A stretch of DNA of 64,000 nt from VXNJ01 sp965249595. GTDB lineage: Bacteria > Chloroflexota > UBA11872 > VXNJ01. The translations under genes and the position numbers were made by a program. The DNA is taken from assembly GCA_965249595.1 (NCBI GenBank), contig OZ252242.1, forward strand, positions 186,001 to 250,000, in the 5' to 3' direction. Positions 51,954-60,300 of the stretch are shown piece by piece (the stretch's first letter is position 1; every line of letters begins with the position of its first letter). The notes beneath the pieces were generated by a model. It was not told where the DNA came from and ran no database searches. It saw only the letters and a program-made list of their open reading frames with translations.

Positions 51954-53005
51954 GGGTTAGACCCTCTCTGGCCAATAAATCTTGCCACATTTTGCAGGTG
52001 CTCTTCGTAGGTCGCGGCAAATGCGTGGGAGCCATCGCCACGGGCGACAAAGAAAAGGTAATCGGTAAGGGCCGGTTCTAAAACGGCACGAATTGAGGCC
52101 GCTCCGGGGCTGGCGATGGGGCCCGGCGGCAGCCCGCCATGAACGTACGTGTTGTAGGACGAGTCAAATTCCAAATCAGCCGATGTGAGATCGGCCTTCC
52201 ACCAATTTCCGCCGGCAACATCGGCGACCGCGTACTGAACCGTCGGGTCGGCTTGAAGCAGAAATCCTTGGTCGAGACGATTGAGATAAACGCTGGCGAT
52301 AAGCGGGCGCTCCTCGTCTAAGACGGCTTCGCGCTCGATGATCGACGCCAAAGTGACGACCTGGTGATCGCTCAGTCCCAAGGCGGCGGCGGCCTGCCGC
52401 TGCTGTGGGCCATATATCTCACCAAATCGATCCAGCATGGCGTCGACAAACTCACGGGTCGTTGTCTGGACGCCGACAAAGTAGGTGTCGGGAAACAGAT
52501 ATCCCTCAAGATTCGCGCCGCTGGTTGGATCGGGCAAGAAATCATGCGGAAATTCACTCAGGTCAAGATCGACCAATTCGAGAAATTCATCACTGAAAAA
52601 GACCCCGGTGGATTCAAGCTGGTCGGCCACCTGTTCGGCCCGCCACCCTTCGATTACGGTGACCACCCGGTCGGCGACCTGCCCTCCCTGCAGTTCATCG
52701 ATGATCTCGTCCATCGACATGCTCGACCGCAAGAGATACTGGCCCGGTTGCAGCGAATTGATCAATCCGCGGCGCTCCAGGGCCAGCCGAAATATCAGAT
52801 CAGAAAGGATTAGCCCTTCCTCTTGCAGATCGGCCCCGATTTCCGCTGCGCCGGACCCTGACTCCACGGTAAAGAGCACCGAATAATCCGAACTTTCGTC
52901 CGGCGGGCGGGCCAGGATGCTGACCGCCGAATAGACCAAATAGACGACTAAGACCAAACTGACCAGCGCCAGGATCAGGATTTGGGCAGATCGCAACAGA
53001 CCCAT
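51950..53005 (-). CDS. mltG: Endolytic peptidoglycan transglycosylase MltG
   Basis: A 351-residue membrane-anchored lytic transglycosylase: N-terminal transmembrane helix (~7-32), LysM-like substructure, then the catalytic domain with the Glu in TLASIIEREAVLDEERPLIASVYLNRL, LQADPTVQYAV, and the YNTYVHGGLPPGPIASPG signature. It ends nascent glycan strands. It is third in the ruvX-mltG-pepP-efp run. Confidence 0.94.
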   Translation of the reverse strand: MGLLRSAQILILALVSLVLVVYLVYSAVSILARPPDESSDYSVLFTVESGSGAAEIGADLQEEGLILSDLIFRLALERRGLINSLQPGQYLLRSSMSMDEIIDELQGGQVADRVVTVIEGWRAEQVADQLESTGVFFSDEFLELVDLDLSEFPHDFLPDPTSGANLEGYLFPDTYFVGVQTTTREFVDAMLDRFGEIYGPQQRQAAAALGLSDHQVVTLASIIEREAVLDEERPLIASVYLNRLDQGFLLQADPTVQYAVADVAGGNWWKADLTSADLEFDSSYNTYVHGGLPPGPIASPGAASIRAVLEPALTDYLFFVARGDGSHAFAATYEEHLQNVARFIGQRGSNP

Positions 53006-53007
53006 CT

Positions 53008-53409
53008 TTAGCCTTCCGGCCGCTGGCTGCTCAGGAAGTGTTCGAGCAGGACTACGGCCGCGATCGCATCATCGGCTTTGGGTCCGTGGCGATATTTGGC
53101 CTCCGCAGTGGTAAAGCTCTCGTTGACATATTCGACCGGTTCTTTGCGCCCCAAGAGCAGCTGCTGGGCCATAGCCCGGATGCGCGCTGAAGAATCGGTG
53201 ACGCCGTCGTTCCGATCGAGTGGCAATCCAACTAGCAACAGATCGGCTCTTTGATCGTCGAGCACTTCGGCCAATTCGGCCCGACCGCCCGAACGCGTCC
53301 GGCGATCGATTACCGTTTGCGGGGTGATAAGCGTGCCGGTCGGGTCACACCGCGCGACACCGATGCGGCGGCCCGATATGTCCAGGGCCACGATCACGCC
53401 GTAACTCAA
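53008..53409 (-). CDS. ruvX: Putative pre-16S rRNA nuclease/Holliday junction resolvase YqgF
   Basis: A 133-residue RNase-H-fold nuclease. Catalytic acids are in VALDISGRRIGVA, NESFTTAEA (usually DERlTT, here Asn before the Glu) and KADDAIAAVVLLEHFL. LLLVGLPLDRNDGVTDSSARIRAMA is the central family block. The start is TTG overlapping the stop of the upstream membrane protein as TTGA. Confidence 0.93.
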   Translation of the reverse strand: MSYGVIVALDISGRRIGVARCDPTGTLITPQTVIDRRTRSGGRAELAEVLDDQRADLLLVGLPLDRNDGVTDSSARIRAMAQQLLLGRKEPVEYVNESFTTAEAKYRHGPKADDAIAAVVLLEHFLSSQRPEG

Positions 53410-55130
53410 GCCAGCCTGACCACATTTACCGCAATGCGGGCGGGTAAAAGAGTTATCGAATCGCCAAATGGCGACCAGATACGCAACTGCGAATCAGCCA
53501 CCCCAGGTAGCGAATCCACAAAGGCGGCGGCAACTGAAGTTGGTTGGCCGGCGATCTGTCGACGGATCAAATCGGGTTCGATCAGGTTCTCCAACTCTCC
53601 TTGGGCCTGATATGAAATTGTCACCGTATTGCCCAAGGTCGCCGACAGGTTGGGCTCACTAACGGTCAGCGAACCAGGCAGCAGCCGGTACTGGGCCGGG
53701 CCATCGCTCCAATCCTCGAGTGAGGCGACGGCGAGACGTTCTAAGTCAGCACGGTCAAAGGCGGTGGCATTAATGCTCAATTCGACACCATAGGTAAAGG
53801 TGACGACCCCGTCATCACCCAGTTGCGACGAGTAAACGGAAGTAAATTCGGGGCGCAGCTGCGATCCCGGCAACACCTGCGCGTATTCGCCGCCGGTCAG
53901 CTGAGCTCGGAGCTGGTCCTGGGCCTGGGTCCGCAACCGGGCGGTCAATTCATCGAGCGCAGTGAGACGATCGTTCGCGGTTACGAACGCGCTACTGGTA
54001 TCGGCGCCGCCGGTAAGCGGCTCGGGCTGGGACACTTCAATCAGCCCTCCAAAGGATCCGGCCGCCGTCGCTATGGCACCGCTCGCCAGGTTGGAGTCGG
54101 CGCCGGCGATCTCGGCCTCGATGGTTACCCGCATCCCGCCAACGGAGCGAATTGCCACCACCGGTGGCAGATCGCTGGCGCCATAGGGATAGTTTTCCAA
54201 AATCTCAATTCCGTCCAAAGCTTCGGCCAGCGCCTGCGCTGACTCTGCTTGATCGTCTTCGGGCGTCGGGTCGTCTTGGGGCGGCGTCGGGTCGTCTTCG
54301 GGCGTCGGGTCGTCTTGCGGCGGCGAAATCGGATCAACGGTCGGAAGCACTAAATCTTGCAGTTGGGCCTGCGGCGGCAGGGCGAGGGCTGCGGCAGTTA
54401 GAAAACGCCTTCCGTCGGCGGTCACCAGGACCGTGCCCTGTGGGACGGTAAGAATCGCGCTGGTCAGATTGGTGAGCAACACTGCCCCGCTGGCGCGTGA
54501 TGATTCGATAACCCGGGCCCCGGTACCGCTTCGGCTAATCCGGCCGCTGGCGGTTCCGCTGATCACCCGGCCGGGCAACAGGCGCTGGCGCGGGCTCACA
54601 TCGGCAAAGCTGGGGTTGGCGTAAGCGGTCAAATGAACTTGCTGGACCCATCGTGTCGGTACTATATCGACCTGTGCGCTGGGATAGAGGACCAGCAGCC
54701 AGAGCGCCAGAGTGCCCAGCAGGATTCCCGTGAGCAATAGCGGACCGCCCAGCCACAACCCCAGCGATCTTCGGCCGTCGGGCACGCCGGCGAGATTCAT
54801 CAGCATCAGGGTGCGCCGGATCGGCGCGATAAGTCCGGATGGACGGGACTGGTCGATCCGGGCATTTATTCCCTCCCGGCGGGCTAACTCGACCACCTCT
54901 CGATCCGGACTTTCAAGCACCAGATCCCAGCCAGATTTGCCGCTGGCAGCGGCCAATCGCATAATCCCCACGCTCTCGGCCAGCGGCGCGCCCCACCGTC
55001 CAACAACCACCGTCAGCGATTCCCCGGTGGCGGCCCGCGCCGCCACCCTCGCTAGGGCCGCAGCAGTGGATTCTTGCGCGGAAATTGAGAGGCGTAGGCG
55101 GCCCGCGCGGCCCGCAGCGGAGAGTTTCAT
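53406..55130 (-). CDS. Membrane-anchored baseplate-J-like protein
   Basis: A 574-residue protein with a cytoplasmic N-terminal region (~1-120), one transmembrane segment (~125-152) and a large outer part. An Asp/Pro/Thr-rich tandem repeat (PTPEDD/PTPPQDD, ~275-295) interrupts it. The domain order after the membrane helix resembles proteins annotated as baseplate J/gp47-like in this phylum, which occur next to alaS and ruvX and are not part of a phage tail here. Function unknown. It may be a surface or division-linked protein. Confidence 0.72.
   Translation of the reverse strand: MKLSAAGRAGRLRLSISAQESTAAALARVAARAATGESLTVVVGRWGAPLAESVGIMRLAAASGKSGWDLVLESPDREVVELARREGINARIDQSRPSGLIAPIRRTLMLMNLAGVPDGRRSLGLWLGGPLLLTGILLGTLALWLLVLYPSAQVDIVPTRWVQQVHLTAYANPSFADVSPRQRLLPGRVISGTASGRISRSGTGARVIESSRASGAVLLTNLTSAILTVPQGTVLVTADGRRFLTAAALALPPQAQLQDLVLPTVDPISPPQDDPTPEDDPTPPQDDPTPEDDQAESAQALAEALDGIEILENYPYGASDLPPVVAIRSVGGMRVTIEAEIAGADSNLASGAIATAAGSFGGLIEVSQPEPLTGGADTSSAFVTANDRLTALDELTARLRTQAQDQLRAQLTGGEYAQVLPGSQLRPEFTSVYSSQLGDDGVVTFTYGVELSINATAFDRADLERLAVASLEDWSDGPAQYRLLPGSLTVSEPNLSATLGNTVTISYQAQGELENLIEPDLIRRQIAGQPTSVAAAFVDSLPGVADSQLRIWSPFGDSITLLPARIAVNVVRLA
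54238..54325 (-). repeat. Tandem repeat encoding DPTP(E/P)(Q)DD
   Basis: Imperfect tandem copies of a 15- to 18-base unit inside the baseplate-J-like gene, alternating GTCTTCGGGCGTCGG and GTCTTGGGGCGGCGTCGG. They encode an acidic, proline-rich linker. Copy number could vary between strains by slippage. Confidence 0.7.
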
Positions 55131-55144
55131 TCCCGCTGCTACGG

Positions 55145-57781
55145 TCAGTCGTCTCTCTCGTGGAGCTGTCCGACGAGAACCTCTCGCCCGGCACTGAGAG
55201 CCCTCGACAAGGATTCGGCGTCGCCGCCGCCGCCGCTGGCCCGATCCGCTCGGCCGCCGCCGCCGCCGCCGAGGACGGCTGAAGCGCTACGTACCACGGC
55301 CGCTGAATCGGCCCCCCGGGCAACCGCCAACGAAGACGCGGTCGCCAGAACCTGCGGCCTACCGTCAATTACCGATCCCAACAAGAAGGCGTGGTCCAGA
55401 CCCAATCGAGCGGACAGACTGGCCGAGATCTGCTGCAGCGTCTCCGAATCATCGGCATCGACCCTTTTGACCAGCAATTCCAGGCCCCGGCAGTCGACGG
55501 CCTCGGCGGCCAATTCACGCGCAACAGCAGCGGCGATTTGGGATTTCAGGCGCGTCAGCTCGCGTTGGTTGGCATTTCGTTCTTCCATCAATTGCTTAAC
55601 GCGCCCCGGCGCGTCGCCAGGGCTGGCCCCGAGCAGGTGGGCAACCGCCTCAAGATCGGCGCTGGCCTGACGAGCCGTCGTCGCGGCGCTGCTACCGGTA
55701 ACCGCCTCAATGCGGCGCACGCCGGAGCCGATGCTCTGGTGGCCGGTGATGAGGAAGAGGCCTACCTGGGCCGTATTGGCCACATGCGTACCCCCACAAA
55801 GTTCGAGTGACTGCTCACCGATCCGGACCATTCGCACCCGCTCGCCGTATTTTTCGCCAAACAGCGCTATGGCGCCCTGCTCGATCGCCGCTTCCACTTC
55901 GGTCAAATCGGTTTCCACCGGCAATGCCGATAGCACCGCCGCGTTTACCGCCGCCTCGATTTCGGCCAATCGCGGTCCATCAATTGGATCTGAGTAGTTA
56001 AAGTCAAACCGCAAGTGATCGGGGGCCACCAGCGATCCGGCCTGCCGGGCATGGTCACTTAGCGACTCGCGCAATGCGGCGTGCAGAAGATGGGTTGCGG
56101 TGTGATTGCGACAGATCGCCGCCCGTCGCCCAGCGTCGATTGATGCGGCGACTCTGGTACCGCTGGAGAGGCTGCCTTTGGCAATTTCGGCCCGATGGAA
56201 TATCGTTCCTTCATCGTTCTTTTGGGCGTCGGTCACGGTGGCCTCGCCACCGTCCCAGGAAATCGTCCCAGCATCGCCCAGTTGGCCGCCGGCCTCGCCA
56301 TAGAACGGAGTCTGATCGAGTACGATTTGCAGTTGCTCTCCCTCACTGGCGCTGTCCCTGCTCTCGCCATCGACATACAGCGCAATAACGGTCGCCGAAT
56401 CGGAGGCGATCCCGTCATAGCCAGCGAAAACACTCGGGTCAAGCCCGCCGGGCAGTTGAGCGGCGGTGCGGGTCCCGCGCCGCGATCGTTCCTGCTGGGC
56501 GGCCATGGCCTCGGCGTAGCCCTGTTCGTCGACGGAAAGTTGACGGGCGGCGGCGGCCAAACGCAGGTGTTCGATGGGCAATCCCAACGTGTCGTGCAGG
56601 TGAAAGGCCAATTCGCCGCTTATGACCTTTTCCACTCCTTGCCCGGTAATTTCATCATCGAGGATGGAAATCGCCCGCCGCATTGTTCCACCGAATCGAT
56701 CCTCCTCCTCGGCCACCACGGCCAGGATTTGGTCCGAGCGATTGGCCACCTCCGGATAGGCTCCTGCTACCGCCTCTATGGCGGCCTGGCAGACGTCTTC
56801 CATCAACGGCCCGTCCACCCCCATCTGGCGCGCCGTACCGACCGCCCGCCGGAGCAATCGGCGCAGGATGAAACCACGACCGGTGTTGGAAGGCAGCACG
56901 CCATCGGCAATTAGGAAAGGTAGGGCGCGCCCGTGTTCGGCTACCGTACGCAGGGCTCGAACATGATCCCGGTTGCCCATATCGGGCTTAAGCGCTGCTG
57001 CGGCGGCGGCCACGATATCGCGGTACAGATCGGTTTCATACACCGACGCGCAGTCCTGCATGAGCACCACCCAGCGCTCGAATCCGGCGCCGGTGTCGAC
57101 GCCGTTGGTGGGCAATTCACTGAGACTGCCGTCCGGGCCCTGTTCGAATTGATTAAAGACCAAATTCCAAAGCTCAATGAATCGGTCGTCGCCGCTGGCC
57201 GTACCGGTCTCTGGTTGGCCAGGTTCCGGGGGACGCAAACGGTAGTGGATTTCGCTGTCCGGCCCACACGGCCCCGACTGGCCGGTCGGGCCCCAAAAGT
57301 TGTCGACCCGTCCATGGAATTCGATTCGCTCAGCCGGTATCCCGATCTCATCGTGCCAGATTCGAAATGACTCCATATCGCGCGGCAGATTGCCTTCGCC
57401 GGCAAAGCAGGTGATCCAGATCTCATCTGGATCGAGCCCAACTTTGGAAGTTAATAACTCATAGGCCCAGGTGATCGCCTCGCGTTTGAAGTAATCGCCG
57501 AAAGTGAAATTGCCCAGCATCTCAAACAGCGTGAGGTGCGAGGCATCGCCAACCGATTCGATATCCGAAGTCCGGAAGCACTTTTGCGCGGTCGCAATTC
57601 GCGGATGAGGGGAAGTCGTCGATCCGGAATAGTAGGGTTTAAATTGCTGCATTCCAGCCGACGTGAAAAGCACGCTCGGATCGTTTTGGGGCACCAGTGA
57701 TGAACTGGGCAGGACCAGGTGATCGCGGGCCGCGAAGAAATCTAGGAATATGCGGCGAACCGTATCGGCCGGAAATGTCAA
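55145..57781 (-). CDS. alaS: Alanyl-tRNA synthetase
   Basis: An 878-residue class II synthetase. Motif 1 lies near FFAARDHLVLPSSSLVPQNDPSVLFTSAGM, and editing-domain metal ligands are in HTATHLLHAAL and CGGTHV. The C-terminal C-Ala domain includes VLGGGGGGRADRASGGGG. Charges tRNA-Ala and hydrolyses mischarged Ser or Gly. It is first of the block alaS, baseplate-J-like, ruvX, mltG, pepP, efp, accB-like on the minus strand. Confidence 0.96.
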   Translation of the reverse strand: MTFPADTVRRIFLDFFAARDHLVLPSSSLVPQNDPSVLFTSAGMQQFKPYYSGSTTSPHPRIATAQKCFRTSDIESVGDASHLTLFEMLGNFTFGDYFKREAITWAYELLTSKVGLDPDEIWITCFAGEGNLPRDMESFRIWHDEIGIPAERIEFHGRVDNFWGPTGQSGPCGPDSEIHYRLRPPEPGQPETGTASGDDRFIELWNLVFNQFEQGPDGSLSELPTNGVDTGAGFERWVVLMQDCASVYETDLYRDIVAAAAAALKPDMGNRDHVRALRTVAEHGRALPFLIADGVLPSNTGRGFILRRLLRRAVGTARQMGVDGPLMEDVCQAAIEAVAGAYPEVANRSDQILAVVAEEEDRFGGTMRRAISILDDEITGQGVEKVISGELAFHLHDTLGLPIEHLRLAAAARQLSVDEQGYAEAMAAQQERSRRGTRTAAQLPGGLDPSVFAGYDGIASDSATVIALYVDGESRDSASEGEQLQIVLDQTPFYGEAGGQLGDAGTISWDGGEATVTDAQKNDEGTIFHRAEIAKGSLSSGTRVAASIDAGRRAAICRNHTATHLLHAALRESLSDHARQAGSLVAPDHLRFDFNYSDPIDGPRLAEIEAAVNAAVLSALPVETDLTEVEAAIEQGAIALFGEKYGERVRMVRIGEQSLELCGGTHVANTAQVGLFLITGHQSIGSGVRRIEAVTGSSAATTARQASADLEAVAHLLGASPGDAPGRVKQLMEERNANQRELTRLKSQIAAAVARELAAEAVDCRGLELLVKRVDADDSETLQQISASLSARLGLDHAFLLGSVIDGRPQVLATASSLAVARGADSAAVVRSASAVLGGGGGGRADRASGGGGDAESLSRALSAGREVLVGQLHERDD

Positions 57782-57876
57782 TTTAATTGGTTGCCTGGCA
57801 GCTCAATGAAGGCTTGAAGTGTTGGCGGCCACGCAAAAAATTATGCTGTGGCGCCGGGTGCCGGCCGCCGGAACGA

Positions 57877-57987
57877 TTAGCGCGGGCGTGCCTGCGCCAC
57901 AAATTTGGCGCCCGCTTCGTCACGCAGAATTCGATAAGCGGCGCCGACTATTAACGCCAATGCAAGCGAGAGGAGGAATTTACTCAT
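57877..57987 (-). CDS. Small single-span membrane protein (36 residues)
   Basis: The frame starting ATG at 57987 reads SKFLLSLALALIVGAAYRIL, then DEAGAKFVAQARPR and stop. A hydrophobic N-terminal helix with a basic tail is a common layout for small membrane proteins. It lies about 50 bases downstream of a good promoter and just upstream of alaS. The ribosome binding site is weak, so expression is uncertain. Confidence 0.5.
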   Translation of the reverse strand: MSKFLLSLALALIVGAAYRILRDEAGAKFVAQARPR

Positions 57988-58040
57988 AGCGCCACTGTTC
58001 CAAGCGGTGAGCTTTGGCAGTTGTCTGCCTTTGGACCGCA

Positions 58041-58070
58041 ATTATAGAAATGCCCCAAATTTTTTAGCAA
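58041..58070 (-). promoter_or_regulatory. Sigma-70-type promoter for the alaS operon
   Basis: On the minus strand, TTGCTA (58070-58065), an 18-base A/T-rich spacer and a perfect TATAAT (58046-58041). It points toward the 36-residue ORF and alaS. Confidence 0.65.
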
Positions 58071-58078
58071 CGTTGACG

Positions 58079-58354
58079 TTAGGCCATTACCAAGTGCAAA
58101 AGGATTAGCACCACGACAGCCCCGGCCAGCGCCGATAAGGCCTGCACGTCTCCCAATTGCAACGCGTTAACGCCCAATGTGTCGCCGGCCCAATCGCCCG
58201 CAAAGAAGCCGATCAAGCCAGCTGGGGCATACAGTATCAATGGCCGGTCGCGGTGGCCAAATAGGGCATAGAAGAGCAATGAAACTATCAGGGCAAGTGT
58301 TGTCGCCAGAAAAATCCAAGGCGGGATTTCTACCAGCAGATCAAAGGCTTGCAA
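58079..58354 (-). CDS. Small membrane protein, three predicted helices
   Basis: A 91-residue protein with hydrophobic spans at about 12-31, 38-55 and 68-90, no charged catalytic motif, and a pattern (YAPAGLIGFFAGDWAGDTLG) reminiscent of small transglycosylase-associated-type membrane proteins. TTG start with AGGAG 10 bases upstream. Function unknown. Divergent from argF. Confidence 0.7.
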   Translation of the reverse strand: MQAFDLLVEIPPWIFLATTLALIVSLLFYALFGHRDRPLILYAPAGLIGFFAGDWAGDTLGVNALQLGDVQALSALAGAVVVLILLHLVMA

Positions 58355-58434
58355 GCTGCTATCACTCCTATGCGGCCTGACATAAACTGACGGGTCCTGC
58401 CACCAAGCAGCCGCGAGTAAACGATAACGGGAAA

Positions 58435-59451
58435 ATGGAAAGTTACCGCCAACAATGGAACTCCTTGAATCCGATGGCTGACCGGCCCAAAACAGAGTCC
58501 ATCCAGGGCAATGATCTAATCGATATCGCCAATATCAATGCCCCGCAGTTGAAAATGCTGCTCGATGGTGCCGATCTGCTCAAACGGGCATTGAGCGGCG
58601 GCGTTCCCCACCGCCTGCTTGAATCCAGGTCGCTGGCGATGATTTTTGAAAAACCATCCCTGCGGACCCGTACCACCTTCCAAGTCGGCATGGCGCACTT
58701 GGGCGGGGTGACCATCGACTTGGGTCAAGAGCACATGCAGATGGGCGTGCGGGAGACCATTAGTGACGTTGGGCACAATCTAGAGCGCTGGGTAGATGCA
58801 ATCATGGCCCGCGTTTTTGATCACCAAACGCTAACCATATTGGCCGCCAGTTGCAGTGTCCCCATAATCAACGGACTCTCCGACCATTCCCATCCTTGCC
58901 AGGTGTTGGCCGATCTACAAACGATGCGTGAATACTTTGGACAACTCGACGGATTGCCGGTCGCCTACGTCGGTGACGGTTTCAACATGGCAATTTCCCT
59001 GGTGCAGGCTGCTCCGTTGGCGGGCCTGGATCTTCGCTTGGCCTGCCCCGTCGGATATCAGCCGGCGGAAGCCGAGGTGGCCACGGCCCGATCGGCCGGA
59101 GGCAACATCTTAGTGACCGATTCGGTGGCCGAGGCGGTGGCCGGCAGCCGGGTCGTGTACACCGATTCCTGGATTTCGATGGGATTGGAGGCGGAATCAT
59201 CGGCTCGCCGCGCCGCCTTCGCCTCATACCAGGTTGATGACAAGGTGATGAGCATGGCCGCCCCCGATGCGATATTTATGCACTGCCTGCCTGCCCACCG
59301 CGGCGAAGAGGTCACAAATTCGGTCCTTGACGGCAGCCAGTCGGTGGTCTTTAATCAGGCTGAGAATCGGCTGCACGCCCAAAAGTCGCTTTTGGTGCAT
59401 TTGGTGCGTGGCGGCCAGGCCCTAACTGGGTTAGATGTCTTTACGCGATAG
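58435..59451 (+). CDS. argF: Ornithine carbamoyltransferase
   Basis: Makes citrulline from ornithine and carbamoyl phosphate. The carbamoyl-phosphate loop is FEKPSLRTRTTFQVGM, the HPCQVLADLQT motif follows, and the ornithine site is in DSWISMG and MHCLPAHRGEEV. The 338-residue frame starts at 58435. ATG 58474 is equally plausible. No other arginine genes are adjacent. Confidence 0.95.
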   Translation: MESYRQQWNSLNPMADRPKTESIQGNDLIDIANINAPQLKMLLDGADLLKRALSGGVPHRLLESRSLAMIFEKPSLRTRTTFQVGMAHLGGVTIDLGQEHMQMGVRETISDVGHNLERWVDAIMARVFDHQTLTILAASCSVPIINGLSDHSHPCQVLADLQTMREYFGQLDGLPVAYVGDGFNMAISLVQAAPLAGLDLRLACPVGYQPAEAEVATARSAGGNILVTDSVAEAVAGSRVVYTDSWISMGLEAESSARRAAFASYQVDDKVMSMAAPDAIFMHCLPAHRGEEVTNSVLDGSQSVVFNQAENRLHAQKSLLVHLVRGGQALTGLDVFTR

Positions 59452-59469
59452 AGAGGGCCCGCCTCTGCC

Positions 59470-60300
59470 ATGACCGAGCAGGTGACATATCTGGCGGGGC
59501 AATTTTCACCCTTTGCCGTACTCCAAATTGTCATCGTAACGCTGGTCGTGTACACCGGTTTGCTGGTCTTTCAAAACACCCTGGCCGATATATTGCTGCG
59601 CGGTGTGATGGTCTTGGTGCTGTTGGTATTCGTGTTGGGATTCTTCTTCCAGCTCCCGTTGGCGGGCTGGATCGCCGACGCCGCACCTTCGCTGTTCCTG
59701 GTGGTGGCGGTCGTTTTCGCGCCCGAGATTCGACGGGTATTGGAACGCCTGGGACGCTCAAGCACAACGCTCGGGATGGCTTGGAGCAGCACGGGCTGGG
59801 AGGATGAAGAAACGATCGACGCCATTGCCCGGGCGGCTTCGGACCTCTCACGGCGATCTTGGGGGGCACTCATGGTGATCGAGCGTGACGTCGGCCTGGC
59901 CGACTTTGCCAGCGCCGGAACACTCATCAACGGGCGAGTTTCGCCCGCCCTGCTGCTGACCATATTTTTCCCCAGCTCAGAGTTGCACGACTTGGCAGTA
60001 ATCATTCGCCGTCACACCATAATCTCGGCTGGCTCAATGCTGCCGATGACCTCTGAGAGCGTGCCCCGTCACCTGGGTTCGCGTCACTGTGCGGCATTGG
60101 GCATAACCGAACAGACTGACGCCGTATCGGTCGTGGTGTCGGAGGAGACCGGCGGAATCTCCCTAGCAGTTGATGGACGTCTAGCTGAACACTTAACCGA
60201 AGAGCAATTGCGGCGGCGGCTCCAGGCGATCCTGACCCCTGGCCGCAGCGCCCGGCGTCGCGGTTGGCTGCGTCTTCCGCACAGGGCGGCCCGGTATTAG
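59470..60300 (+). CDS. cdaA: CdaA-type diadenylate cyclase with altered active-site motifs
   Basis: A 276-residue protein of the CdaA (DisA_N) family: three N-terminal transmembrane helices (~12-90) and a DAC domain. The DAC domain is otherwise well conserved (SPALLLTIFFPSSELHDLAVIIR, ALGITEQTDAVSVVVSEETGGIS). The catalytic DGA motif is D174-L-A176, and RHR is R205-H-C207. Both glycine and the second arginine contribute to ATP binding and metal geometry in characterised enzymes, so activity may be lost or changed. The stop overlaps the probable ATT start of cdaR. Confidence 0.88.
   Translation: MTEQVTYLAGQFSPFAVLQIVIVTLVVYTGLLVFQNTLADILLRGVMVLVLLVFVLGFFFQLPLAGWIADAAPSLFLVVAVVFAPEIRRVLERLGRSSTTLGMAWSSTGWEDEETIDAIARAASDLSRRSWGALMVIERDVGLADFASAGTLINGRVSPALLLTIFFPSSELHDLAVIIRRHTIISAGSMLPMTSESVPRHLGSRHCAALGITEQTDAVSVVVSEETGGISLAVDGRLAEHLTEEQLRRRLQAILTPGRSARRRGWLRLPHRAARY

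Noticed and set aside
53406..55130. Prophage or tailocin module suggested by the baseplate-J-like protein
   Set aside because: No other tail, capsid, integrase or terminase gene is nearby, and both neighbours are housekeeping genes.
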